Shown: positions 36,489 to 45,464 of the stretch, piece after piece
Layout: the number at the start of each line of letters is the position of its first letter
How positions within the stretch are numbered: position 1 is the stretch's first letter
Source: Limnobacter sp. SAORIC-580
GTDB lineage: Bacteria; Pseudomonadota; Gammaproteobacteria; Burkholderiales; Burkholderiaceae_B
Direction: 5' to 3'
DNA: 64,000 nucleotides
NCBI RefSeq assembly: GCF_013004065.1
Contig: NZ_CP053084.1
Span: forward strand, 3,100,001 to 3,164,000
Program-made: the position numbers and the translations under genes
The notes under the pieces: generated by a model
What the model saw: the letters and a program-made list of their open reading frames with translations, nothing else
Databases searched by the model: none
What the model was told of the DNA's origin: nothing

Positions 36489-37979
36489 TTAAGACGCTTT
36501 GGCGGATGGCAACTTGCTGACCAAACGCAAAGACACGGTGAGGCCCTCTAGCTGGTAGTGCGGGCGCAAATAGAATCGGGAGGCGTACATGCCGGGGTTG
36601 CCCTCTATTTCCTCAACAACCACTTCGGCTGCGGCAAGCGGACGAGAGGCTTTAACCGCCTCGGAGGAATTTGCAGGATCACCGTCCACGTATTGCATGA
36701 TCCAGTCTTGCAACCAGCGCTGCATGTCGGCGCGTTCCTTGAATGAACCCACTTTGTCGCGCACGATGCACTTCAGGTAATGCGCAAAACGACAGGTGGC
36801 AAACAGGTAAGGAAGACGGGCAGCCAATTTCGCATTGGCTGTTGCGTCCGGGTCTTCGTACTCGGCAGGTTTGTGCAAAGACTGCGCACCAATGAAGGCT
36901 GCCAGATCACTGTTCTTTTTGTGAATCAGCGGCAAGAAACCGCTTTTGCTAAGCTCAGCCTCACGACGATCGGAAATGGCGATTTCAGTGGGGCACTTCA
37001 TGTCCACTCCACCATCGTCAGTGGGGAAGGTGTGCGTGGGCAGGTTGGGTACTGCGCCGCCAGATTCAATGCCGCGAATGCGTGAGCACCAGCCGTACTC
37101 CTTGAATGATCGGTTGATGTTCACCGCCATGGCATAAGCCGAGTTGGCCCAGGTGTAGCGGCTATGATCGGCCAGACCGGTGTCTTCTTCAAAAGCAAAT
37201 TCTTCCACTGGATTGGTTTTCGCACCGTAGGGCTGACGTGCCAGAAACCGTGGCATGGTCAGGCCGAGGTATTTGGAGTCGTCTGCGTCGCGCAGGCTGC
37301 GCCACGCGGCATAGTCGGGTGTGGAGAAAATTTTGGTCAGGTCGCGCGGATTGGCAAGTTCTTGCCAGGAATCCATTTGCAAGGTGGCCGGAGACACTGC
37401 TGACAAAAACGGGGCATGTGCAGAAGCACTGATTTTTGACAACTCACCCAGCATTTCCACATCGGGCGGAGAGTGGTCAAAGTAGTAATCACCGATCAAG
37501 CAGCCATAGGGCTCACCACCGAACTGACCATATTCATGCTCGTAAATTTTCTTGAACACCGGGCTTTGGTCCCAAGCCACGCCCTTGTAACGTTTCAAGG
37601 TTTTGGCCAGTTCAGTTTTGGATACATTCATGAAACGAATTTTCAAGAACTCATCAGTTTCAGTGTTGTTAACCAGGTAGTTCAGGCCGCGCCAGGCACT
37701 TTCCATTTGCTGGAAATCGGCGTGATGAATAATTTCATTGATTTGTACGGAAAGCTTTTGGTCGATTGCGGCGATCATTCGCTCGATGGAATCAACCACA
37801 TCGTCGCCCACCAAGTCCACCCCCTCAAGCGCCTGCTGCGCCAGGGTAAGCACTGCGGACTCCACCTCAGACCTGGCCTCATCGGTTTTCGGCTTGAATT
37901 CTTTTTGCAACAGGGAAGACAGTTCACTGCCCTCAAGTTCGATGACATCGAGCGCACGATTTTGAAGTTGTTCAGACAT
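36489..37979 (-). CDS. tssC: Type VI secretion sheath large subunit TssC
   Basis: 496 residues, VipB/ImpC family. Marks: IIHHADFQQMESAWRGLNYL, EYGQFGGEPYGCLIGDYYFD, SKYLGLTMPRFLARQPYG, and the C-terminal sheath domain HYLKCIVRDKVGSFKERADM, ending GNPGMYASRFYLRPHYQLEG. With TssB it forms the contractile sheath around the Hcp tube. 2 bases after tssB, so strongly coupled. Full length. Confidence 0.97.
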   Translation of the reverse strand: MSEQLQNRALDVIELEGSELSSLLQKEFKPKTDEARSEVESAVLTLAQQALEGVDLVGDDVVDSIERMIAAIDQKLSVQINEIIHHADFQQMESAWRGLNYLVNNTETDEFLKIRFMNVSKTELAKTLKRYKGVAWDQSPVFKKIYEHEYGQFGGEPYGCLIGDYYFDHSPPDVEMLGELSKISASAHAPFLSAVSPATLQMDSWQELANPRDLTKIFSTPDYAAWRSLRDADDSKYLGLTMPRFLARQPYGAKTNPVEEFAFEEDTGLADHSRYTWANSAYAMAVNINRSFKEYGWCSRIRGIESGGAVPNLPTHTFPTDDGGVDMKCPTEIAISDRREAELSKSGFLPLIHKKNSDLAAFIGAQSLHKPAEYEDPDATANAKLAARLPYLFATCRFAHYLKCIVRDKVGSFKERADMQRWLQDWIMQYVDGDPANSSEAVKASRPLAAAEVVVEEIEGNPGMYASRFYLRPHYQLEGLTVSLRLVSKLPSAKAS

Positions 37980-37981
37980 GA

Positions 37982-38494
37982 TTACTCACCTTCAGGGGAG
38001 GTTGATTCAACAGGCTTGACGCTGGTCGACAGGGTTTTCAACAAGGCAGGGTCAGCCAGCAGTTTTGCCAGCAGCTCTTCAGCACCGTTTTTGCCATCCA
38101 TGTAAGTGAGCAGGTTGGACAGTTGCTGGCGTGCCTCCAGCAACTTGCGCAAAGGCTCTACTTTTCGCGCAATGGCTGCAGGGCTGAAATCGTCCATGGA
38201 TTCAAAAGTGATGTCGACCGCCACATTGCCTTCGCCGGTGAGGTGGTTGGGCGCATGGAAGGCCACGCGTGGCTTGATGCTTTTCATACGTGCATCAAAG
38301 TTGTCGACATCCACTTCCAAGAAATCACGCTCGGCCACAGGTGCCAATGGCACCTCGGATTTGCCGGACAAGTCGGACATGACCCCCATGACAAAAGGCA
38401 ACTGAACCTTTTTTTGTGAACCGTACACTTCAACGTCATACTCAATTTGTACGCGGGGTGCACGATTGCGCCCCACAAATTTTTGTCCGCTCAT
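37982..38494 (-). CDS. tssB: Type VI secretion sheath small subunit TssB
   Basis: 170 residues, VipA/ImpB family. Marks: GQKFVGRNRAPRVQIEYDVE, LPFVMGVMSDLSGKSEVPLA, FLEVDVDNFDARMKSIKPRV, and a C-terminal helix EPLRKLLEARQQLSNLLTYM. The C-terminal helix is the part read by ClpV in TssBC sheaths. 45 bases follow tssA. Nothing unusual. Confidence 0.97.
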   Translation of the reverse strand: MSGQKFVGRNRAPRVQIEYDVEVYGSQKKVQLPFVMGVMSDLSGKSEVPLAPVAERDFLEVDVDNFDARMKSIKPRVAFHAPNHLTGEGNVAVDITFESMDDFSPAAIARKVEPLRKLLEARQQLSNLLTYMDGKNGAEELLAKLLADPALLKTLSTSVKPVESTSPEGE

Positions 38495-38539
38495 TGATCA
38501 ATCTCGCAAGTAAGAAGAATGGGTAAATGCAGGGCGACT

Positions 38540-39631
38540 TTAAGCATCTTCCTGCTCGAGAGAATCGGGATTGACTCCCATGATTTTTGCCACCTCGGCC
38601 AAGGCCTCTGGCGCAAGGTCTTTCATCAACTGCATGAAGTTTTTGTCGATCAGGCGACGCGCCCGTTTCAAGAGAAGCTGCGCCGGGTTGGTCGGCTCGG
38701 CATGCTCAAGGTAGGCACACACTTGATCAATGGCCGCCAAAGCCTGTGCACGGGAATGAATTCCTGCCGAAACCATTGAGGGCACGGGCTTACTTGAATT
38801 ACAGCTTGAATCGAACAAAGCACTGTGTGGCACAGCCGCCGGGTTTTGTTCCATTTGGGGTTCGGGCAGGCAGGACAGCACATGGTTCAGCAACACACCG
38901 AATTCGGAAAGTTGCGGCAACCGATCCGCTTCGACATGTTGGGCCAGCGCGGCGAGAATTCTGTTCAAGTAAAGCTGGCTGCTCAACAACATGGCACGCA
39001 AGGCTTCAGCCTTGCCTTCCGGTGACCGAAAGAACAGCTCGATTTGCTCGCGAGACACGGGCACTTCAGTGCCAGGAGAATTGCCAGTGAGCGCCTCGAA
39101 GTCTTTTAGGCGAATGTCGCCAATTCGCGGATTTCCAACCACGACACAATTGCGCAGGGATTGAAAAAATGAGCCGCCAAATCCAAGCCCTTCAATGACG
39201 TTGATGCGGGCATAGGGATCGCCATCATCGAGAGGCGGATTGACGACAGACCATGCCGTTTCGAGCAGGCTGGCCAGCGCACCTAAACTTTCGGGCAGGG
39301 TTTGCAAACCACCCAGATTCAAACGCGATTCGGCCCACAACACCACCAAGCGCAAATCTCGACTGCGCTCCAGCAATTGCAAGGCACCTGTTTCTACAGC
39401 ACTCCAGTCGGGCGGTGTTGCTGCTTCAAACTGGGTTTCTGGCTTACCTCGGGCTGCTTGTTGCAGTTCAAGAAATGCGTTGTCGTATTCAAGATTGGGG
39501 CCGCAGTCGCCTTGCACAAAGGGTGCCGCCCAGGAAGGTGCAAGCAATGCCTCTGGTTCAACTGATGTTGCCGAGGTTGATGAAAATTGAGAAGCTGACA
39601 CGTTGCGCAGAGGCCCTAATGGTAAAACCAT
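38540..39631 (-). CDS. tssA: Type VI secretion protein TssA (ImpA family)
   Basis: 363 residues from the ATG at 39631; an upstream TTG is weaker. ImpA_N domain (~50-240): CGPNLEYDNAFLELQQAARG, DWSAVETGALQLLERSRDLR, LVVLWAESRLNLGGLQTLPE and VNPPLDDGDPYARINVIEGL. The C-terminal part has SRAQALAAIDQVCAYLEHAE and ARRLIDKNFMQLMKDLAPEA, typical of the TssA end which caps or guides tube/sheath growth. First gene of the visible T6SS transcript. A gene-free 81 bases separates it from gor, so the T6SS promoter should lie there. Confidence 0.94.
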   Translation of the reverse strand: MVLPLGPLRNVSASQFSSTSATSVEPEALLAPSWAAPFVQGDCGPNLEYDNAFLELQQAARGKPETQFEAATPPDWSAVETGALQLLERSRDLRLVVLWAESRLNLGGLQTLPESLGALASLLETAWSVVNPPLDDGDPYARINVIEGLGFGGSFFQSLRNCVVVGNPRIGDIRLKDFEALTGNSPGTEVPVSREQIELFFRSPEGKAEALRAMLLSSQLYLNRILAALAQHVEADRLPQLSEFGVLLNHVLSCLPEPQMEQNPAAVPHSALFDSSCNSSKPVPSMVSAGIHSRAQALAAIDQVCAYLEHAEPTNPAQLLLKRARRLIDKNFMQLMKDLAPEALAEVAKIMGVNPDSLEQEDA

Positions 39632-39712
39632 GCGGGACTCTAGCAACGGAATTTGAAGTTGGCGATGGGTCTAACCTGAGCACCATCACCAAATGTAGTG
39701 ATCGAGTGATGT

Positions 39713-41074
39713 CTATCCGACTTTGCGGGTCAGTTCACGCAACAACACCCACTCCTCGGCAGAGCTTGGATGAACAGCAATGGTGCGATCGAAATCGGCT
39801 TTGGTCGCACCCATGGTGTACAACACACCCAGCAGTTGGATCATCTCGGGAGAATCTTCTCCAAGCATGTGAATACCCACTACTCGGTCAGTGGCATCAT
39901 CGATCAGCAACTTCATGTAGGTTTTCTGTTCACCGCCAGAGAACTTGGTTTTCATGGGTGTGAACTCTGTTTCATACACACGGGTGGGTGCGCGCTTGGC
40001 CGCCTGTTCTTCGGTCAAGCCAACACTGCCAATGGGCGGTGAGGTGAAAGTGGCTGTGGGCACGCTGCTGTGATCCACCGAGAGATTCTTCCCGTTGAAC
40101 TCATTTTCAGCCAGTGCGCGCCCTTCTGCGATGGCCACAGGTGTCAGGTTCACACGGTTGGTGACATCGCCCACGGCATACACACCTTTAATGCCAGTGT
40201 GGCTGTATTTGTTCACTTCAATTTCACCGGCAGGCCCCGTGCGCAGGCCAATGTTTTCAAGTCCCAAGCCTTGCGTGTTGGGGCTTCGACCTGTGGCATT
40301 CAATACAAAATCAAACGTGTGAACTCCTGCTGCGGTTTGCAATTCAAATAAGGCCCCTTGCTGGCCAAGTGATTTGAAATCGGTGTCGGGAAACAGTTGA
40401 ATGCCTTGCAGCTTCATGGCGGTGACCAAGCGATCTCGAATACTTTCATCGAACCCGCGCAAAGGCAAGTCGCCACGATAAAACACCGAGACTTCAGAAC
40501 CGAGGCCGCGCAATATGCATGCAAATTCGAGTGCGATATAACCTGCGCCAATCACACCCACACGTTTTGGCAACGTAGAAAGATCGAGCAGTTCATTCGA
40601 GGTTGCAGCAAGCTCAAGCCCCGAAAATGCGCTGCGATTGGGCGCTGCGCCACTGGCGATCAGAATTCGCTGGGTGTTCAATACCCGATCGCCCACTTGG
40701 ACTTCTGTGGTGGACTTGATGACGCCATGGCCGCGAATGGTTTCAACCCCGCTGTTTTCAAGCATGCGGGCGTAGATGCCTTCGAGCCGGTCAATTTCCT
40801 TGCCTTTGGCTTCTTGCCATTGGGCCATTGAGAATTCTGCTTGTGCTACTTGCCAGCCGGGCTGCAAACCTTCTCGCAGGGTTTGACCAAACTGTGCGGC
40901 ATACATCATGAGTTTTTTGGGCACACAACCGCGAATAACACAGGTACCACCCAGCCGGCTGGATTCGATGAGTGCGACTTTGGCGCCATAGCTGGCCGCG
41001 CGGCGGGCGCTGGCCACTCCGCCTGAACCACCGCCGATGACGACGAGATCGTAAGGTGCGTTGGGTGTGCTCAT
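39713..41074 (-). CDS. gor: Glutathione-disulfide reductase
   Basis: 453 residues, typical length. FAD motif VVIGGGSGGVASARRAASYG, redox disulfide GGTCVIRGCVPKKLM (Cys45-Cys50), NADPH motif VGVIGAGYIALEFACILRGL followed by FYRGDLPLRGFDE, second FAD contact GVYAVGDVTNRVNLTPVAIA, and the dimer interface catalytic pair HPSSAEE near the C-terminus. It reduces GSSG to GSH with NADPH in the cytoplasm. The Arg-rich NADP-binding stretch seen in E. coli Gor is not obvious, but the CVIRGCVPKK disulfide region is Gor-type. Single gene; a 600-base gene-free region lies upstream. Confidence 0.94.
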   Translation of the reverse strand: MSTPNAPYDLVVIGGGSGGVASARRAASYGAKVALIESSRLGGTCVIRGCVPKKLMMYAAQFGQTLREGLQPGWQVAQAEFSMAQWQEAKGKEIDRLEGIYARMLENSGVETIRGHGVIKSTTEVQVGDRVLNTQRILIASGAAPNRSAFSGLELAATSNELLDLSTLPKRVGVIGAGYIALEFACILRGLGSEVSVFYRGDLPLRGFDESIRDRLVTAMKLQGIQLFPDTDFKSLGQQGALFELQTAAGVHTFDFVLNATGRSPNTQGLGLENIGLRTGPAGEIEVNKYSHTGIKGVYAVGDVTNRVNLTPVAIAEGRALAENEFNGKNLSVDHSSVPTATFTSPPIGSVGLTEEQAAKRAPTRVYETEFTPMKTKFSGGEQKTYMKLLIDDATDRVVGIHMLGEDSPEMIQLLGVLYTMGATKADFDRTIAVHPSSAEEWVLLRELTRKVG

Positions 41075-41403
41075 TGAATTCTCCTTGGTGCTGCATTGAA
41101 GGTTTATTGTACCGCGAGGAGCTTGTGTCGCTCTGGGTCGGTGACTTGGGAGCTAAACTTGAAGGGTCACCGCTGCCCGAAAACTTGGCATTTCGGCTTG
41201 TCGTCTTGAGCCTGCACTAAGCCAAGCCCTCCAAAAGTAACGGTCGGGTCTTGGCTTTCGCGTCAGGGCGCGATCGTTAGTCTCGGCACGCCAAGCCGGC
41301 AAGTTTTCTGACTGGTCATCGTGCGACCCATTGCAAGTTCAGCTCCCAGCCACTCCCGTGCGGCGCTTCTCCACCACCGCGCAACTCTCGGTTGGCTTCA
41401 CCT
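41075..41403. other. Gene-free region with copy-C tail and an extra ~225-base segment
   Basis: Between gor and repeat copy C. 41157-41176 is the reverse complement of the AGCGGTGACCCTTC tail seen next to copies A and B. From ~41177 to 41403 lies an extra segment missing from the other copies. It contains nested inverted pairs GAAAACTTG (41179-41187)/CAAGTTTTC (41300-41308) and GGCTTG/CAAGCC. No convincing gene. It should also hold the gor promoter near 41075-41156. Confidence 0.55.
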
Positions 41404-41643
41404 CCCAATCGGCGGCGGTGTTTCGATCGCCTCGCCTTCAAGAAAACCTGCCCTTGCGTGCCGAGCAGGGCCGGTGTCGCCCAGCATGGGCGACAGAGAA
41501 CGGACCCTACCCGCAGTTTAGGAGGGCCGTTCTCAGGCATCGCGAGGCTCAGCAAGGGATCAACAGGTTTTCTGGCGAGAGATCGGAACCCAAGCCGAGT
41601 GGGCGATCAAGAAGCTCCGAGAGATTGAAACCCCAGCCGATGG
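41404..41643 (-). repeat. Dispersed MITE-like element, copy C (long form, reversed)
   Basis: Bounded by CCCAATCGGC at 41404-41413 and a degenerate GCCGATGG end near 41636-41643. Read on the minus strand it matches copy A (13437-13679) nearly base for base, including CTCTCGCCAGAAAACCTG, the centre AGAACGGCCCTCCTAAACTG, a perfect hairpin CGCCCA-TGC-TGGGCG, and CAGGTTTTCTTGAAGGCG. The left direct duplication is present in altered form. Confidence 0.85.
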
Positions 41644-41675
41644 ACTAAACAAACCAGCGACTGAGGAAGCTTAGG

Positions 41676-43823
41676 TTATCCCAACCGCCACGCATGGTAC
41701 TTGCCCAACCACAGCAGCACTTTCTCCGGCGCATGCGCCCGCTTCCACTCACCCGCAGCGTACTTGTTGGCCTCGGCCAATGTGGGGTAGGTGTGGATGG
41801 TGCCCAGAATTTTGTTCAAGCCCAAACCATGTTTCATGGCCAAAACGAATTCAGCCAACAAATCGCCTGCATGCACTCCGGCAATGGTCACACCCAGAAT
41901 TTTGTCCTTGCCCGGCACGGTCAACACCTTCACCACACCGTGTGCATCGCTGTCGGCAATCGCGCGGTCCAGGTCGTCAATGCCATAGCGTGTTACCTCG
42001 TAAGCAACGCCCTGCTCTTTGGCATCCTGTTCATTCAAACCCACGCGGGCCACTTCAGGATCGGTAAATGTGGTCCAGGGAATGACTGAATAATCGGCCT
42101 TGAATTTTTTAAGATGGCCGAACAATGCATTCACTGAGGCATACCACGCTTGGTGCGCAGCCACGTGGGTGAATTGATAGGGACCTGCCACATCGCCTGC
42201 TGCAAAAATATTGGGGTACAGGGTTTCAAGGTATTCGTTGGTGACCACGGTGCGGTTGGTTTCAATGCCCAGTTTTTCAAGGCCATAACCGGTCAGGCGT
42301 GCTTTGCGACCCACTGCGCAAATCACATCGTCAAATTCAATTTCAACGGTGTTGCCTTGGTGTTCGGTGACCAATACTTTTTGATCGCCTCTGCGCTCAA
42401 ACCGAACGGCTTTGTGTTGGGTCAAAATATTCACGCCATCGGCGCGCATGCTGTCCATGGCCATGGCGGAAATTTCCGGGTCTTCGCGCACCATGATTCG
42501 ATCGCCCAATTCAACCTGGGTTACTTGTGAGCCCAAACGTGCAAAGGCTTGAGCCAATTCGCTGCCAATGGGGCCACCGCCCAGCACCACCAAACGTTTG
42601 GGCAGGTCGTCGCGTTTTGCGAATTCGTCCCACAAGGTGTCGCTGGTCAGGTAACCACTGGTTTCAATGCCCGGCAACGGCGGCACCACTGGCTGTGCGC
42701 CTGCAGCAATCACGATGCTACGTGTGGTCAGGCGGCTGGTTTCACCGCTGTTGTGTTTGATTTCAACTGTCCAGGGATCGACAATGGTTGCATAGCCCTG
42801 AATCACATCCACGCCCAGGCTGGTGTAGCGTTCTACGCTGTCGTGTGGCTCGATGGCTTTGATGATGTCGTGCACACGGGCCATGACCGCTTTAAAGCTG
42901 AAGCTGGGCGTGGCTGCATGCAAACCATATTTGTCGGCATGGCGCATTTGGTGAGCCAGCTTTGCACTTTTAATGATTGCCTTGGAAGGCACGCAACCAA
43001 AGTTCAGACAATCGCCGCCCATTTTGTGGGCTTCAACCAGGGTCACTTTGGCCTTCACTGCGGCAGCAATGTAAGAGCTCACCAAACCCGCTGCACCCGC
43101 ACCAATCACCACCATGTTTCGATCAAACTTAACCGGCTTGGTCCATTGGGCATACACCTTGCGGGCCTTGATTTTGTCGGTCACTTTTTTTGCGATCAGC
43201 GGGAAAATGCCCAACAACACGAATGAAAGGATGAGGCCAGGGGAAAGAATGCCTGCGAGGCTGTCAATTTTTGCAAGTTCGGTACCGGCATTCACATACA
43301 CCACGGTGCCTGCAAACATGCCAAGCTGGCTGACCCAGAAGAAGGTGAAAGCCTTCATGCTGGTCAAGCCCATAAGCAGGTTGATCAGAAAGAAAGGGAA
43401 CACGGGCACCAAGCGCAGCGTGAACAGGTAAAAAGCGCCCTCTTTTTCAACCCCTTCATTGATCGCTTTCAGGCGGTTACCAAACTTGGCTTGCACAGAA
43501 TCGCGCAGCAGGTAACGTGCACCAATAAAGGCGAGCGTGGCACCAATGGTGGATGCAAACGACACCAAAATCAAACCTTGCAGCAAACCGAACAAGGCGC
43601 CTGCAGCCAGGGTCATGACTGCAGCACCTGGAATTGAAAAGGCGGTAACGACGACATAGGCTGCAAAGAACACACCAGCAACCAGCCAAGGCGATTCGGT
43701 CTGGAATTCACGAAACTGCTCCAGACGGCTTTTCAGGCTGTCGAGTGTGAGCAAACTGTGAAGATCGAAGGCAAACACCGCCACAACAGCTGCAACGATG
43801 AGCAGCAGAACAATTTTTTTCAT
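41676..43823 (-). CDS. Fusion of a VTT (TVP38/TMEM64) membrane domain and a mercuric-reductase-like flavoenzyme
   Basis: 715 residues. Residues ~1-225 are a membrane domain: several helices with the SNARE-assoc/VTT features VVVTAFSIPGAAVMTLAAGA, FGLLQGLILVSFASTIGATL, RYLLRDSVQAKFGNR and LRLVPVFPFFLINLLMGLTS. Residues ~235-715 are a pyridine nucleotide-disulfide oxidoreductase: FAD motif MVVIGAGAAGLVSSYIAAAV, disulfide GGDCLNFGCVPSKAIIKSAK, NAD motif LVVLGGGPIGSELAQAFARL, FAAGDVAGPYQFTHVAAHQA and a C-terminal dimerisation domain with an HTYPTLAEA His. No MerA-type heavy-metal-binding domain or C-terminal Cys pair. Such fusions are known in proteobacteria; a link between membrane lipid or metal handling and electron transfer is only inferred. 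Confidence 0.9.
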   Translation of the reverse strand: MKKIVLLLIVAAVVAVFAFDLHSLLTLDSLKSRLEQFREFQTESPWLVAGVFFAAYVVVTAFSIPGAAVMTLAAGALFGLLQGLILVSFASTIGATLAFIGARYLLRDSVQAKFGNRLKAINEGVEKEGAFYLFTLRLVPVFPFFLINLLMGLTSMKAFTFFWVSQLGMFAGTVVYVNAGTELAKIDSLAGILSPGLILSFVLLGIFPLIAKKVTDKIKARKVYAQWTKPVKFDRNMVVIGAGAAGLVSSYIAAAVKAKVTLVEAHKMGGDCLNFGCVPSKAIIKSAKLAHQMRHADKYGLHAATPSFSFKAVMARVHDIIKAIEPHDSVERYTSLGVDVIQGYATIVDPWTVEIKHNSGETSRLTTRSIVIAAGAQPVVPPLPGIETSGYLTSDTLWDEFAKRDDLPKRLVVLGGGPIGSELAQAFARLGSQVTQVELGDRIMVREDPEISAMAMDSMRADGVNILTQHKAVRFERRGDQKVLVTEHQGNTVEIEFDDVICAVGRKARLTGYGLEKLGIETNRTVVTNEYLETLYPNIFAAGDVAGPYQFTHVAAHQAWYASVNALFGHLKKFKADYSVIPWTTFTDPEVARVGLNEQDAKEQGVAYEVTRYGIDDLDRAIADSDAHGVVKVLTVPGKDKILGVTIAGVHAGDLLAEFVLAMKHGLGLNKILGTIHTYPTLAEANKYAAGEWKRAHAPEKVLLWLGKYHAWRLG

Positions 43824-43880
43824 TTCAATTCCTTGGTTTTTCTACGCAGTGTGTTGCCAATAATGCATGGTCTGGGCAAC

Positions 43881-43910
43881 TTGTACAGTTAGTTTCGGCG
43901 AGTCGTACAA
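43881..43910. promoter_or_regulatory. Inverted repeat TTGTAC/GTACAA in a divergent promoter
   Basis: The 157-base gap between the membrane-flavoenzyme fusion (minus) and the dioxygenase gene (plus) has no gene. It holds TTGTAC (43881-43886) and GTACAA (43905-43910), a 6-bp inverted pair with an 18-base centre, which could be an operator for one or both genes. The regulator is unknown. Confidence 0.3.
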
Positions 43911-43980
43911 AAAAGTTACCTCGATCTGGAAAGATAGTCGCGTTAATCTAGGTCAACATGATGACAGATGTACTTCGACC

Positions 43981-44796
43981 ATGAGCACAACCATTCATTC
44001 AATTTTTATCAGCCACGGTGCACCCACTTATGCACTGGAACCCGGCCTGCCCGGCCAAGCCCTGGAAACCCTGGGACAACAACTGCTTGCCCAAGGCACG
44101 CGCGCATTGATTGTTCTGAGCCCCCATTGGCGTAGCGCCAAGCTGGCAGTGACCAGCCACGAGGCGCCCGTGATTGTTCATGACTTTTATGGTTTTCCAA
44201 AACCGCTGTACGAACTGAAACCGGAAATTTGCGGTGCGCCTGAACTGGCATCGCAACTTGCAACACATTTGGCCGAACACCGTTTAAGCGCCGAATTGCG
44301 CCCACAACAAGGTTTTGATCATGGGGCCTGGGTGCCCTACATTCACCTGTTCCCAAATGGTGGCCCGCCCATGTTGCAACTCAGCATGCCGGTGGACTGG
44401 AATGGCGAAACTGCATTGAGTATTGGTGCTTTGGTGGGTGAATTTGCCCGCAACAAGAAAGCGGTGGTAATTGGAAGTGGCAGCTTGACGCACAATTTTG
44501 ATGACATGGACCTGCGCGCCGCAAAGACAGGAGATGGTGGGCAGGCGCAAAACCTGCCTTATGTACACGAGTTCAATACATGGGTTCAGGAACGCCTGCA
44601 GGCAGGTGACAGCAAGGCGATTGCGCACGCAGAGTTTGACGCACCGCACTTTGCACGGGCCCACCCGGACGACGACCACTACCTGCCCCTGCCTTTTACC
44701 ATGGGTGCAGCGACGAACAACTTCAAGGTCAATGTGCTGCCCGAGGATGTGCGTTACAAAGCCCTGTCGATGCAAAGCTTTGCATTCACCGCTTAA
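43981..44796 (+). CDS. DODA-type class III extradiol ring-cleavage dioxygenase
   Basis: 271 residues from the ATG at 43981; an in-frame start at 43867 would add 38 non-homologous residues. LigB fold: SIFISHGAPTYALEPGLP (first metal His), ALIVLSPHWRSAKLAVTS (second metal His), RPQQGFDHGAWVPYIHLFPN (catalytic His region), VVIGSGSLTHNFDDM. The metal ligand set of the 4,5-DOPA dioxygenase/YgiD family is complete. These zinc- or iron-dependent enzymes cleave catechols; the in vivo substrate in bacteria is often unknown. Diverges from the flavoenzyme fusion and ends 15 bases before the convergent Nudix gene. Confidence 0.9.
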   Translation: MSTTIHSIFISHGAPTYALEPGLPGQALETLGQQLLAQGTRALIVLSPHWRSAKLAVTSHEAPVIVHDFYGFPKPLYELKPEICGAPELASQLATHLAEHRLSAELRPQQGFDHGAWVPYIHLFPNGGPPMLQLSMPVDWNGETALSIGALVGEFARNKKAVVIGSGSLTHNFDDMDLRAAKTGDGGQAQNLPYVHEFNTWVQERLQAGDSKAIAHAEFDAPHFARAHPDDDHYLPLPFTMGAATNNFKVNVLPEDVRYKALSMQSFAFTA

Positions 44797-44811
44797 CCTA
44801 GTCGGCTAATA

Positions 44812-45402
44812 TCAAGACAGCTGAGTGGCACTGCAGTTGATTGTCTCAGGCAGCACACCGTCTTGCAGGGCTTTTTTCAGCGACTCTACACCCCGGCCCC
44901 ACAAAGGTACCTGCGTAGGCTGGCCCTGCACGGTGGGCACAGTGAGTGGATCTTGCGCGGCTTCACCGTATTGATTAATGGCGCGCACCAGATCAAGGTG
45001 ACGCACCCACACCCACTGATTGCGTTCTATGTCCACACACTGACGGGTTTGAGCGATGTCATCAACTGATTTGAAAGGCACCTGCGCGGTGTACAGGTGA
45101 AACGGCACACCGGGCGAGATGGAAGGGCCTTTGAGCTGACTGATGTCGATGTCAGCACTGCTGTATACGCAATTGGATTCTTCGGTGAACTCTCGAACAG
45201 CAGTTTGTGCGGGCGACTCGCCCTTCTGCGCACTGCCGCCCAACGTGGCCCAAGCGCGGCGCGTGGGGTGCGGATCAAATGCCATTAAATGCACAGCCTC
45301 GCCGGCCACACAACTGTAGGCGATCAGCCCGGCAGGCGGCGCGTTGCTCGATGAGCATGCAACAAGCGTGAACAACAGCGGCACTACAAACAACAAACGC
45401 AT
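44812..45402 (-). CDS. Nudix hydrolase domain on a lipoprotein
   Basis: 196 residues. Lipoprotein-type signal MRLLFVVPLLFTLVACSSSN (lipobox LVAC at ~16), followed by a Nudix domain. The Nudix box reads GGSAQKGESPAQTAVREFTE then ES: GESPAQTAVREFTEES fits the Gx5Ex7REUxEExGU pattern except the last Gly, which is Asn (ESN). The C-terminal part has EAAQDPLTVPTVQGQPTQVP and a final LPETINCSATQLS with a Cys. Nudix enzymes hydrolyse nucleoside diphosphate derivatives, usually in the cytoplasm, so an exported one is odd; its substrate might be outside the cell membrane. The signal peptide is clear, the export fate is inferred. Confidence 0.8.
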   Translation of the reverse strand: MRLLFVVPLLFTLVACSSSNAPPAGLIAYSCVAGEAVHLMAFDPHPTRRAWATLGGSAQKGESPAQTAVREFTEESNCVYSSADIDISQLKGPSISPGVPFHLYTAQVPFKSVDDIAQTRQCVDIERNQWVWVRHLDLVRAINQYGEAAQDPLTVPTVQGQPTQVPLWGRGVESLKKALQDGVLPETINCSATQLS

Positions 45403-45464
45403 GGTGAAAGCAATCCTGAATGTGGAGTGCTCATTATTACCTGCTTACATGACACCTTGCGAGA

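Noticed and set aside
41404..41643. Copy C considered as a remnant transposase gene
   Set aside because: No DDE or HUH motif in any frame; size and ends suit a non-coding element.
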